Positions 34,738 through 42,798 of a DNA stretch of 64,000 nt are shown here, in pieces. The stretch is from Casimicrobiaceae bacterium (GTDB taxonomy: Bacteria > Pseudomonadota > Gammaproteobacteria > Burkholderiales > Casimicrobiaceae): the NCBI GenBank assembly GCA_026646885.1, contig JAPKHK010000003.1, positions 1-64,000 on the forward strand, written 5' to 3'. A program made the translations under genes and the position numbers. The notes beneath the pieces are model-generated. The model was not told the DNA's origin, ran no database searches, and worked only from the letters and a program-made list of their open reading frames with translations. Every line of letters begins with the position of its first letter. Positions within the stretch are counted from its first letter, which is position 1.

Positions 34738-36240
34738 TCAGAATTCGAAGCGTATGCCCTGCGCCAGCGGCAATTCGCGGCTGTAGTTGATGGTGTTGGT
34801 GGCGCGGCGCATGTACGCCTTCCACGCGTCCGAGCCGGATTCACGCCCGCCGCCGGTTTCTTTTTCACCGCCGAAGGCGCCGCCGATCTCGGCGCCGCTG
34901 GGACCGATGTTGACGTTGGCAATGCCGCAATCGCTGCCTTGCGCGCCGAGGAAGAACTCCGCTTCGCGCAAGTCGGTGGTGAAGATGCTCGAAGCCAAAC
35001 CCTGCGGCACCGCGTTCTGCATTGCGATCGCATCGACCAGCTGATCGTAGGGCAGCGCGTAAAGAATGGGGGCGAAGGTCTCATGGCACATCACCGCGCT
35101 TTGCGCCGGCATTTCCACCAGCGCCGGGCGCACGTAATAGGCATTTTCGTGCATCTGGGCCAAAACTCGCTCGCCGCCGTGCACTTTCCCGCCTTCGTCG
35201 CGCGCCTGATCGAGGGCGTCTTGCATGCTCTCGAAAGCCGCTGCATCGATCAAGGGGCCGACCAGATTGCCTTCGATCAAAGGGTCGCCCACACGCACGC
35301 TGGCGTAGGCGGCCTGAATCTTCTCCATCAGCTGCGGGTAGATATCGCGGTGCACGACCAGGCGGCGCAAGGTGGTGCAGCGCTGGCCGGCCGTGCCTAC
35401 CGCGGCAAAGACGGTGGCCCGCAAGGCAAGTGACAAGTCCGCCGAGGGCGCCACGATCATGGCATTGTTGCCGCCCAGTTCGAGCAGCGTGCGCAAGAAG
35501 CGCGGCGCAGCGCGTGCCGCCACGGCCCGCCCCATCCTCGTCGAACCGGTCGCGCTGATAAGCGCCGTGGCCGGATGATCGATCAATTGCTCGCCAAGCG
35601 GAGCACCGCCCAAAAGCACTTCCAGCAAGCCAGGCGGCGCATCCACGCCGAAGCGCTGCTGGGCGCGCCGCAACAGCGCGGCGGTGGCGAGTGCGGCAAG
35701 GGGCGTTTTTTCCGAAGGCTTCCACACCACGCTGTTGCCACAGACCAAGGCCAGCGCGGCGTTCCAAGCCCAGACCGCGACCGGGAAATTGAAAGCGCTA
35801 ATGACGCCGACCACACCCAAGGGGTGCCAGGTTTCCATCATGCGATGACCGGGACGCTCGGAAGCGATGGTCAGGCCATAAAGCTGGCGGGAAAGCCCGA
35901 CGGCAAAATCGCAGATGTCGATCATCTCCTGCACTTCGCCCAAACCCTCCTGGCGAATCTTGCCGGACTCAACTGTGACGAGTTCACCCAATGCCGCTTT
36001 GTGGGCGCGCAGCTCTTCGCCAAATAGGCGCAGCAGCTCGCCGCGCCGCGGCGCCGGCACCTGGCGCCAGGCCAGGAAAGCGCTTTGCGCGCGGGCGAGT
36101 TTCAACGCGACTTGTTCCGGCCCGTCGGTAGCCAAACGCGCCAGGGTGCTCCCGTCGATCGGCGAGCGCGCGGTGAGATCGGCGCCCTCGTGGCCACTGA
36201 GATCGACTCCGAGTTCCTGCAACAGTGACTGAATGTTCAT
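34738..36240 (-). CDS. amaB: ALDH7-family aldehyde dehydrogenase (aminoadipate semialdehyde/P6C dehydrogenase)
   Basis: An NAD-dependent aldehyde dehydrogenase of 500 residues close to human ALDH7A1 and Pseudomonas AmaB, which oxidise alpha-aminoadipate semialdehyde (in equilibrium with piperideine-6-carboxylate) to aminoadipate in lysine breakdown. Catalytic Cys is in GTAGQRCTTLRR and the general-base Glu in LLELGGNNA. The C-terminal GGGRESGSDAWKAYMRR block is diagnostic of ALDH7. It follows the saccharopine dehydrogenase-type gene on the same strand by 123 bp and is likely controlled by the divergent Lrp-type gene. The fit to the neighbour makes the lysine role likely. Confidence 0.9.
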   Translation of the reverse strand: MNIQSLLQELGVDLSGHEGADLTARSPIDGSTLARLATDGPEQVALKLARAQSAFLAWRQVPAPRRGELLRLFGEELRAHKAALGELVTVESGKIRQEGLGEVQEMIDICDFAVGLSRQLYGLTIASERPGHRMMETWHPLGVVGVISAFNFPVAVWAWNAALALVCGNSVVWKPSEKTPLAALATAALLRRAQQRFGVDAPPGLLEVLLGGAPLGEQLIDHPATALISATGSTRMGRAVAARAAPRFLRTLLELGGNNAMIVAPSADLSLALRATVFAAVGTAGQRCTTLRRLVVHRDIYPQLMEKIQAAYASVRVGDPLIEGNLVGPLIDAAAFESMQDALDQARDEGGKVHGGERVLAQMHENAYYVRPALVEMPAQSAVMCHETFAPILYALPYDQLVDAIAMQNAVPQGLASSIFTTDLREAEFFLGAQGSDCGIANVNIGPSGAEIGGAFGGEKETGGGRESGSDAWKAYMRRATNTINYSRELPLAQGIRFEF

Positions 36241-36363
36241 GCGTCTTTCCTCGAATGCAGATGCGCGGGTATTGCGCTCGGTGCGCGGCTGCCGCCGCGC
36301 CTTGTGTCTCCATGGCTGCCGCAGCCACCGCTCACTGTCGTGTCCCGTGGTTCGACTCCAGCG

Positions 36364-37437
36364 TCAAGCGTAATGCTTGCCGAAGCGATTGGCGAGAAAG
36401 AGCTCCAGATCGGCATCTTCCTGGCGCACGAAGCCGTGCGCGGGAAGTTCGCCGCTGCGCATCATGTCCACCATGGCGCAAATGCCCGCCGCGGTAGTGA
36501 GCTGGATGGCGGAGAGTAGCTCGCCGTTCACTTCCTGGCTGTAGATCTTCTTGGCATAGGTCTGCTGCGCCAAGTGTCCGTTGCGCCAACCCGAGACCGT
36601 GACGAAAATCAGCACCACATCTTGCAGCGTAATCGGGATGGCGGTTTCCAGCACATCTTTCAGGAGGTCGCGCCTTTGTCCCAAGCGCAGGTCTCGGATC
36701 AACATCTTGATGATGTCACGATGGCCGGGGTAACGCACGGTCTTGTAATTGAGATTCTCCACGCGCCCGGAGAGCGTCTCACAGAGCGTGCCCAGACCCC
36801 CGGAAGTATTGAAAGCCTCGTAGGCGATGCCGTCGAGCGAAAAATGCTCGACCTCCTCCAGCGCCAGAGTCTCGCGCAACTCGCCGTCGATGATCGCTTC
36901 GCAGGGATTGCAGTACTCGTTGATCAGGCCGTCGGTGCTCCAGGTGAGGTTGTATTTCAGAGCGTTGGTGGGATAGATGGGCAAGGCGCCAACCCGCATA
37001 TGCACTTCACGCAGGCGCTCGAACTGCCGCGCTAGATCGTTGGCGACGATGGAAATGAAACCCGGGGCGAGCCCGCACTGAGGAACGAAGGCGGTGGTGG
37101 CCCCGCGCGCCAGCTCTTTCACCTGGCGGGTGCTGGACACATCCTCAGTAAGATCGAAATAGTGCACGCCACGCTCGCGCGCCGCGCTAGCGATCATCGG
37201 GGTGAGATAGAAAGGACAGGCCGAAAGCACGATGTCCTGCCCGGCCAAGAGATCACGCAGCACTTCGGGGCGGGAGATATCGGCCGCCACGTGGTTGACG
37301 CCGCGTTTGGCGAGCGGCGCCAAGCGCGCCCGATCTTGGTCGGCGACGGTGATTTCGTAGTCGCCGGTGGCCTTGAGCAGGTTGACGATGGCGTGGCCGA
37401 TCTTGCCTGCGCCCAGCAGCGTTAGTTTGGTGCTCAC
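36364..37437 (-). CDS. Saccharopine dehydrogenase family protein (lysine catabolism)
   Basis: A 357-residue NAD(P)-dependent enzyme of the saccharopine dehydrogenase family, beginning TKLTLLGAGKIGHAIVNLL (Rossmann nucleotide site) and containing VPQCGLAPGF, the family's conserved central loop, and a YPTNALKYNLTWS substrate region. In this size class the enzyme may be saccharopine dehydrogenase or a lysine 6-dehydrogenase; either would feed the ALDH7 enzyme next door. I chose the GTG at 37437 because AGGAG lies 8 nt before it; upstream ATGs exist at 37452 and beyond. It is divergent from the Lrp/AsnC gene. Confidence 0.82.
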   Translation of the reverse strand: MSTKLTLLGAGKIGHAIVNLLKATGDYEITVADQDRARLAPLAKRGVNHVAADISRPEVLRDLLAGQDIVLSACPFYLTPMIASAARERGVHYFDLTEDVSSTRQVKELARGATTAFVPQCGLAPGFISIVANDLARQFERLREVHMRVGALPIYPTNALKYNLTWSTDGLINEYCNPCEAIIDGELRETLALEEVEHFSLDGIAYEAFNTSGGLGTLCETLSGRVENLNYKTVRYPGHRDIIKMLIRDLRLGQRRDLLKDVLETAIPITLQDVVLIFVTVSGWRNGHLAQQTYAKKIYSQEVNGELLSAIQLTTAAGICAMVDMMRSGELPAHGFVRQEDADLELFLANRFGKHYA

Positions 37438-37510
37438 GGAGAGGCTCCTCATTGCAGTTGAAGTTGGCATCGGGTGCATTGTCCCCCGCCCTGCTGTCGG
37501 AATGTAGGCG

Positions 37511-37578
37511 GCATTTCGGCACAAACGTGGTATTCTTTTAGCAATGTGCCGAGCAAATAGTGCGTTTTGCCGAAATGC
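37511..37578. promoter_or_regulatory. Inverted repeat pair flanking the Lrp-type regulator promoter
   Basis: GCATTTCGGCA (37511-37521) and its exact complement TGCCGAAATGC (37568-37578) are 46 bp apart, on either side of TGGTATTCT (37528-37536), an extended -10 box. The right arm overlaps the regulator's ATG. A third similar half, GTGCCGAGC, lies at 37546. This arrangement fits Lrp/AsnC wrapping and autoregulation. Confidence 0.5.
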
Positions 37579-38000
37579 GCCCCGAAGACCAAACCCTCCT
37601 GACCTTGCTCAAAGCCAACGCGCGCATGCCCGCGGCAGAGCTTGCCCGGCGGCTGGGCGTGTCGCGCACCACCGTGCAGTCGCGCATTCAGCGCCTCGAG
37701 AAAGCCGGGGTGATCGCCGGCTACACGGTGAAGCTTGCCGCCGAACTTACCCGCCGGCGCATCACAGCGCACGTGCTTCTGGCGGTCAATCCCAAGCAGG
37801 CGGAAAAGGTTATCCGCGCGCTCAAGGCAATCCCCTTCGTCACCGCCACCTATGCACTTTCGGGCGGTTTCGACTATCTCGCGGTAATCGAGGGCGAAAC
37901 CACCCAGGAAATCGATGGGATACTCGACCAGATCGGCCGCATCGAGGGCATAGAACGGACCCAGACTTCCATCGTGCTGTCGGTGAAGTTTGACCGCTGA
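37575..38000 (+). CDS. Lrp/AsnC-family transcriptional regulator
   Basis: A 141-residue regulator with an N-terminal helix-turn-helix (ARMPAAELARRLGVSRTTVQSRIQRLEKAG) and a C-terminal RAM ligand-binding domain (ITAHVLLAVNP, then SGGFDYLAVIEGE). Such proteins sense amino acids. It is divergent from the lysine-catabolic genes and so probably senses lysine or aminoadipate; this is inference. The frame also has a GTG at 37560, adding five residues; the ATG at 37575 fits the family start better, but neither has a good ribosome site. Confidence 0.9.
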   Translation: MRPEDQTLLTLLKANARMPAAELARRLGVSRTTVQSRIQRLEKAGVIAGYTVKLAAELTRRRITAHVLLAVNPKQAEKVIRALKAIPFVTATYALSGGFDYLAVIEGETTQEIDGILDQIGRIEGIERTQTSIVLSVKFDR

Positions 38001-38108
38001 GCCGCCAGCGACCCTCGTCGCGAGCAATGCGCAGAGCTGGCGACATGGCGCTACAGAGTGTATAAAAGCGGCTGGGAGGCCGCGCTGGCGAACAAAGCCT
38101 GAAGAAAA

Positions 38109-39260
38109 ATGCTGCTGCTCGATATTCGTACGCTCATCGTTTGTGTCCTCGTCTTTTCGCTCGTCATCGCGCTGGGCATGTCGCTCGCCCTGCGCGGTCA
38201 GCCGAAATTAAAAGGGCTGCGCTGGTGGGCCGGCGCGTTCACGCTCGTCGCCGCCGGGTTTTTGCTCGTTGTGCTGCGAGGGCAGATCAGCGATTTGTAT
38301 TCCGTTCTCTTCGGCAATGCGCTGATCGTCGGTGCCATCGGACTCTTTCTTGAAGGTGCCATGGAAGTTCGTGCTCAGTCGGGCCGCTTGCGGTGGCTTA
38401 GCCCAGCACTGCTTCTCGCCTTGCAAGCCGCACTGGCCTACTACACGTATGTGGAACCCAACTTTCACGCCCGTATCATTGCCTCATCGATCGTCTATTC
38501 CATACCGCTCGGGATGACGGCTTGGGTGCTGATGCGGGAAGTCCCCAAACACTTGCGCTATTCGCATTGGTTCACGGCAGCGGCTTTTGCCCAGCTTTCC
38601 GCCACCTGCGTAGTGCGCGCCATCCTTACGGTTTACAACCCCCCGACCGAACTGCTGGGCACTACACCCGCCCAGACGGCGGTATATCTGTCCGTCTTCG
38701 TGATGCTCGTCCTGGTCGCTTTCGGCTGCGTGTGGATGGTCACCGAAACCTTGGCCGATCAAATGGAGCGCCAGGCGCACACCGACCCCTTGACCGGCAC
38801 CATGAATCGCCTCGCGCTCGAAGACGTGGTTCCGGCCGAACTGGCGCGCGCTCTGCGCGGCGGCCGGCCGCTTTCGGTGCTGATGTTCGATCTCGATCGC
38901 TTCAAGCAATTGAACGACCGCATGGGCCACCAGTATGGCGACATGGCGCTGCGAACCGTCGCCGATCTTGCTCGAAGCACTTTGCGCGCTGGCGATCACC
39001 TTGCCCGCTACGGCGGCGAGGAATTTCTGGTGGTGCTGCCCGAAACCGACAAGATGCGAGCGCAGGAAATCGCCGAGCGCCTGCGGCAAAGTCTCGAAGC
39101 GCAGGCCATCACCATCGGTGAAGGCGGCATTCTTACGGCAAGCTACGGTGTGGCGACCTTTCCAGAAGACGGCGGCGATTTTCACCGTCTCATCGGTCGC
39201 GCCGACAGCGCGCTCTACCAGGCCAAGGAGGCGGGCCGGAACCGCGTGGTGCTGGCCTAG
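38109..39260 (+). CDS. Membrane diguanylate cyclase (GGDEF)
   Basis: A 383-residue protein with six or seven N-terminal TM helices (residues 7-212) and a C-terminal GGDEF domain (about 225-380). The active site is intact: RYGGEEFLVVLPE, with the upstream DPLTGTMNR and FDLDRFKQLND metal/substrate motifs. It should make c-di-GMP in response to an unknown membrane signal. The TM region is of the unassigned type common in beta- and gammaproteobacteria. TGGCGA with a 17-bp spacer to TATAAA (about 38060) is a weak promoter candidate. The ATG at 38109 is preceded by GAAGAAA. Confidence 0.9.
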   Translation: MLLLDIRTLIVCVLVFSLVIALGMSLALRGQPKLKGLRWWAGAFTLVAAGFLLVVLRGQISDLYSVLFGNALIVGAIGLFLEGAMEVRAQSGRLRWLSPALLLALQAALAYYTYVEPNFHARIIASSIVYSIPLGMTAWVLMREVPKHLRYSHWFTAAAFAQLSATCVVRAILTVYNPPTELLGTTPAQTAVYLSVFVMLVLVAFGCVWMVTETLADQMERQAHTDPLTGTMNRLALEDVVPAELARALRGGRPLSVLMFDLDRFKQLNDRMGHQYGDMALRTVADLARSTLRAGDHLARYGGEEFLVVLPETDKMRAQEIAERLRQSLEAQAITIGEGGILTASYGVATFPEDGGDFHRLIGRADSALYQAKEAGRNRVVLA

Positions 39261-39305
39261 GATCGCGAGGCCGCCTGGCGCCGGCCGCAACAGGGGGAGT
39301 GGCGT

Positions 39306-39899
39306 TCAAGACCACTGGTGCACTCGGTCTGTGATTTTCTGTTCAAACCGCCGAACCGCCACCGGCGCCAGCTTCTCGCTTCGGTACAGTGACAACATCT
39401 CGAACCGGCATTGCGGCGCGCAGGTACCAAGAAGCGCCGTTTTCAGCACCCGGCGCACCGGCCGGCGCAGGATGAACCAATCGACCCACCAGGGTGAACC
39501 CAGCGTCGTGATGGCCAGCGCATGGCGCAACTCTCTGAGGCGGGGTCGGATGGCGCCGAGGTCTCCGGCGTGATCATAAGCGATACCCGGTGCCCAGACA
39601 CGATCGAACCAACCCTTGAGGATCGCCGGGGGGCCGAACCACCAGGTCGGGAATACGAACACCAGCGCTTCGGCTGCGAGCAAGCGTTCGACCTGTGCCG
39701 CGACCTGGGTCTGGTCGTACTGCGGCTCGTAATAGCTGCGGCGTTCGGCTGCGGTCAGCGCCGGGGCAAAGCCCTGCGCATAGAGATCCTCGCGCACGAC
39801 TTGATGGCCGGCGGCGGCGAGCGCTTCTGCCGCGCGCGCGGCGAGGTGGGCGCACAGGCTATCCTGGAGAGGGTGACCGATGACGAGCAGGCAACGCAT
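39306..39899 (-). CDS. NAD(P)H-dependent flavodoxin-fold oxidoreductase
   Basis: A 197-residue FMN-binding quinone/NAD(P)H oxidoreductase of the KefF/MdaB type (flavodoxin_2). It begins MRCLLVIGHPLQDSLCAHLAARA, the phosphate loop, and has the FPTWWFGPPAILKGWFDRV flavin-binding block. The role may be quinone reduction or electron transfer. Sixteen bp upstream on the same strand lies the YkgJ-like gene, with the hydroxyacyl-CoA dehydrogenase just before it, so the three may be co-transcribed. Confidence 0.87.
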   Translation of the reverse strand: MRCLLVIGHPLQDSLCAHLAARAAEALAAAGHQVVREDLYAQGFAPALTAAERRSYYEPQYDQTQVAAQVERLLAAEALVFVFPTWWFGPPAILKGWFDRVWAPGIAYDHAGDLGAIRPRLRELRHALAITTLGSPWWVDWFILRRPVRRVLKTALLGTCAPQCRFEMLSLYRSEKLAPVAVRRFEQKITDRVHQWS

Positions 39900-39914
39900 G
39901 ACGCCCGCAGCATA

Positions 39915-40220
39915 TCAACAAAGCGCGGCCAGACCATACCGTCGCCGCGCCTTGAGACAAGCCTCGGAGCCGGGCTCCAATTCCCGGCACGGTCCGGGGC
40001 GGCAAGGATAGATGGCGCAGGAAACCTCTCGCCCTAGCTCGCCTAGGAGTGCGAGGCACCGTGGCGGCACGGCATCTGTGCCTTTAAGGCGCACGAGCGT
40101 AGCGTTGAGGGGCAAGGCATAGCCGGCCGGCACGAAGCCGCCGGGAGCGGTGTCGAGATCGAGATGATGAAAGTCGACGCGATACATCGCGCAGCAGGCG
40201 CCGCAGCGAGTGCAGTCCAC
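39915..40220 (-). CDS. YkgJ-family cysteine-cluster protein
   Basis: A 101-residue protein with the CxxCxxCC cluster MDCTRCGACC at the start and further cysteines later (PRCLALL, SCAIYPCRPGPCRE, EACLKARR), typical of the YkgJ/UPF0153 family thought to bind zinc or an iron-sulfur cluster. The function is unknown. It follows the hydroxyacyl-CoA dehydrogenase gene by 16 bp. Confidence 0.82.
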   Translation of the reverse strand: MDCTRCGACCAMYRVDFHHLDLDTAPGGFVPAGYALPLNATLVRLKGTDAVPPRCLALLGELGREVSCAIYPCRPGPCRELEPGSEACLKARRRYGLAALC

Positions 40221-40236
40221 GGCGCTCGCGAACCGC

Positions 40237-41088
40237 TCAAGCGTAAGTGAAAAAGCCGCGCCCGGTCTTGCGCCCGAGGTAGCCCGCTTCCACCATTTCC
40301 ACCAAGAGCGGCGCCGGGCGGTATTTGGGGTCCTTGAAGCCTTCGAAAAGCACGTTCATCACCGCCAGTTGCACGTCGAGACCGATCATGTCGCACAGCG
40401 CCAGCGGGCCGATGGGATGATTGGCTCCCAATTTCATCGCTTCGTCGATCTGCGCCGCGGTCGCCAGGCCTTCGCCGAGCGCAAAAACGGCTTCGTTGAT
40501 CATCGGGCACAACATCCGGTTGACCACGAAGCCGGGGCTGTTGCGCACTTCGACCGGGGTTTTCCCCACCGCCTTGGCCGCTGCTTCCGCCGCCGCGTAT
40601 GTCGCGTCCGAGGTTTGCAGCCCGCGGATGAGCTCCACCAGGGCCATCACCGGCACCGGGTTGAAAAAATGCATGCCGATGACTTTGTCGGCGCGCTTCG
40701 TGGCAGCGGCCAGCTTGGTGATCGAAATCGAGGAGGTGTTGCTCGCCAGGAGCGCCTCGGGGCGAAGCACGCCGTCGAGCTCCTGGAAAATCTTGAGCTT
40801 GAGCGCCAAGTTCTCGGTGGCCGCCTCGATCACCAAGTCGCTGCCGCGATGCGCTGCCAGATCGGTAGCGGTCTCGATGCGCGCCAGCGCTGCCGCCTTT
40901 TGCTCGGCGTTCATCTTCTCTTTTTTGATCAGCCGGTCGAAACTGCCGGAAATGGTATTGACGGCACGCTCCAGCGCCGCTGGCGCCACGTCGCTCATCA
41001 CGACCTCGAAACCCGCCTGGGCGAAAGCTTGGGTGATGCCATTACCCATGGTACCGGCACCCACGACGCCGATCTTCTGCAATGTCAT
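40237..41088 (-). CDS. 3-hydroxyacyl-CoA dehydrogenase
   Basis: A 283-residue 3-hydroxybutyryl-CoA/3-hydroxyadipyl-CoA dehydrogenase of the Hbd/PaaH type. The NAD site is KIGVVGAGTMGNGI (residues 5-18). Catalytic residues fall in LASNTSSI (Ser), GMHFFNPVPVM (His), then a conserved Glu in LVELI and Asn in VNRM. The C-terminal domain has the LGANHPIGPLAL motif. The frame runs to 42174, but the ATG at 41088 has a strong GAGGAGC site. It may act in butyrate, phenylacetate or polyhydroxyalkanoate metabolism together with the pcaF-type thiolase. It is divergent from the TRAP binding protein gene. Confidence 0.94.
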   Translation of the reverse strand: MTLQKIGVVGAGTMGNGITQAFAQAGFEVVMSDVAPAALERAVNTISGSFDRLIKKEKMNAEQKAAALARIETATDLAAHRGSDLVIEAATENLALKLKIFQELDGVLRPEALLASNTSSISITKLAAATKRADKVIGMHFFNPVPVMALVELIRGLQTSDATYAAAEAAAKAVGKTPVEVRNSPGFVVNRMLCPMINEAVFALGEGLATAAQIDEAMKLGANHPIGPLALCDMIGLDVQLAVMNVLFEGFKDPKYRPAPLLVEMVEAGYLGRKTGRGFFTYA

Positions 41089-41274
41089 GCGCTCTGCTCC
41101 TCGATCATTCGGTTCGGCGGCGCGATCACTTGGCGGCTCCGCCAGGCGCCAGCCGCTGGAGTTTACCCCCACCCTGGCGCAATTCGCTGTCGCCCGGATT
41201 ACACAGCGCGGTCCTTTGTGGTAAAAAGTCGCACGGCCGACAACAAAGCGCCCTTTTCTTGGAGGAAAAAGATC

Positions 41275-42243
41275 ATGAACGTCCGTTCGCTGCTCAGCAT
41301 CGCTCTCTTCGCCGCCCTGCCTTTGGGCGCCGCCGCACAAACCAAATGGGATCTGCCCACTGCTTATCCCGCCACGAACTTCCATACCGAGAACATCCAG
41401 CAATTCGCCAATGAGGTCGACAAGGCCACCAACGGCCAGCTCAAGATCACCGTGCATGCCGGAGCTTCGCTCTTCAAGGCGCCGGAAATCAAGCGCGCGG
41501 TGCAGGGCGGGCAGGCGCAAGCCGGCGAGATCCTGCTGGTCAACTTCGAAAACGAGAACCCCTTTTTCGGACTGGACGGTGTGCCGTTCCTTGCAACCTC
41601 TTACGGCAGTGCCCACAAACTGTACTATGCCTCGCGCTCTACGCTCGAAGATCTGCTGGGCAAGCAGGGCATGAAACTCTTGTTCAGCGTACCCTGGCCG
41701 CCGCAGGGCATTTATTCGAAGAAGCCGCTCAACGGCATGGCCGACATGAAAGGCCTCAAGTGGCGCGCCTATAGCCCCGCCACCGCGAAGATCGGCGAGT
41801 TGGTGGGCGCCCAGCCGGTCACGGTGCAAGCAGCGGAGGTGTCGCAAGCCCTGGCTACCGGAGTGATGGACTCCTACATGTCTTCCGGCGCCACCGGCTT
41901 CGATTCCAAGACCTACGAGCATCTGAAGTACTTCTACGACACCCAGGCCTGGCTGCCGAAAAACGCGGTGATCGTCAACCAGAAAGCCTTCGAGGCCCTC
42001 GACAAGCGCACGCAGAATGCGGTGCTCAAGGCCGCCGCCGAAGCCGAAGATCGCGGCTGGAAGAGCTCGATCGACAAGAACACCTGGTATCTCGACCAGT
42101 TGAAGGGAAAAGGCATGAATGTCCAGCCTCCTTCGGAGCAGTTGGCCGCGGACATGCGCAAAGTGGGTGAGCAACTGCTCAATGCCTGGCTGCAGAAAGC
42201 CGGGGACACCGGACGCAAGGTGGTCGAAGCCTACCGCAAGTAG
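41275..42243 (+). CDS. dctP: TRAP transporter periplasmic binding protein (DctP-type)
   Basis: A 322-residue periplasmic solute receptor for a TRAP transporter, with a signal peptide (residues 1-21, cut at GAAA) and the family motif KWRAYSPATAKIGELVGAQPVTVQ, whose arginine binds the ligand carboxylate. The ligand is an organic acid but cannot be named. The frame runs upstream to 40210; the ATG at 41275 has a GGAGGAAA site. The two membrane subunits follow (38-bp gap, then 7-bp gap), so the transporter is complete. Confidence 0.93.
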   Translation: MNVRSLLSIALFAALPLGAAAQTKWDLPTAYPATNFHTENIQQFANEVDKATNGQLKITVHAGASLFKAPEIKRAVQGGQAQAGEILLVNFENENPFFGLDGVPFLATSYGSAHKLYYASRSTLEDLLGKQGMKLLFSVPWPPQGIYSKKPLNGMADMKGLKWRAYSPATAKIGELVGAQPVTVQAAEVSQALATGVMDSYMSSGATGFDSKTYEHLKYFYDTQAWLPKNAVIVNQKAFEALDKRTQNAVLKAAAEAEDRGWKSSIDKNTWYLDQLKGKGMNVQPPSEQLAADMRKVGEQLLNAWLQKAGDTGRKVVEAYRK

Positions 42244-42281
42244 GCCGCGTCCATGAGGTGTGGCTTGCGGAGCGTGCGGTG

Positions 42282-42791
42282 ATGCGCCGCGCGCTTGACG
42301 CCCTGTACCTCTTTGCCGGGTATGCGGCCGCCCTTTGCATGATCGGCACGCTGGCCATGGTGCTGGCGGGCATTTTGGCGAGATTGCTGCATTTGCAGTT
42401 TCCCGGCACCGATGCCTACGCCGGCTATTTCATGGCCGGCGCAGGTTTTCTAGCCCTGGCGCATACCTTCGAAAAACGCGAGCACATTCGCGTTGGGCTG
42501 CTGCTCGACCATGCCGGGCCGCGGCTGCGCCACGCGCTGGGGCTGTGGTCCTTGGTCGTGGGGCTACAGCTGGCCCTGCTTTTGGCCTGGTTCAGCTTGC
42601 GCCTGGCTTGGCTTTCCTGGGATTTGCACGATGTCTCCACCGGCACCGACGCAACCCCGCTTTGGCTTCCGCAAATCAGCATGGCGCTGGGCACGGTGAT
42701 ACTGGCCATCGCGCTGGCGGATGCCTTGGTGTCCTACTGGCGCGCCCGCGCTCGCGGCCACGACACCGCGCACCGGCAACATCACGAGTGA
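42282..42791 (+). CDS. dctQ: TRAP transporter small membrane subunit (DctQ-type)
   Basis: A 169-residue membrane protein with four predicted helices (about 7-28, 40-60, 80-105 and 125-150) and the EKREHIRVGLLLDH motif typical of DctQ/YiaM subunits, which bring the receptor to the DctM channel. The start may be this ATG or the GTG at 42279; GGAG lies upstream. It ends 7 bp before dctM. Confidence 0.88.
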   Translation: MRRALDALYLFAGYAAALCMIGTLAMVLAGILARLLHLQFPGTDAYAGYFMAGAGFLALAHTFEKREHIRVGLLLDHAGPRLRHALGLWSLVVGLQLALLLAWFSLRLAWLSWDLHDVSTGTDATPLWLPQISMALGTVILAIALADALVSYWRARARGHDTAHRQHHE

Positions 42792-42798
42792 GCCGCGC

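Noticed and set aside
40210-41274. Upstream extension of the TRAP binding-protein frame
   Set aside because: It is antisense to the hydroxyacyl-CoA dehydrogenase; the ATG at 41275 has a strong ribosome site and a signal peptide.
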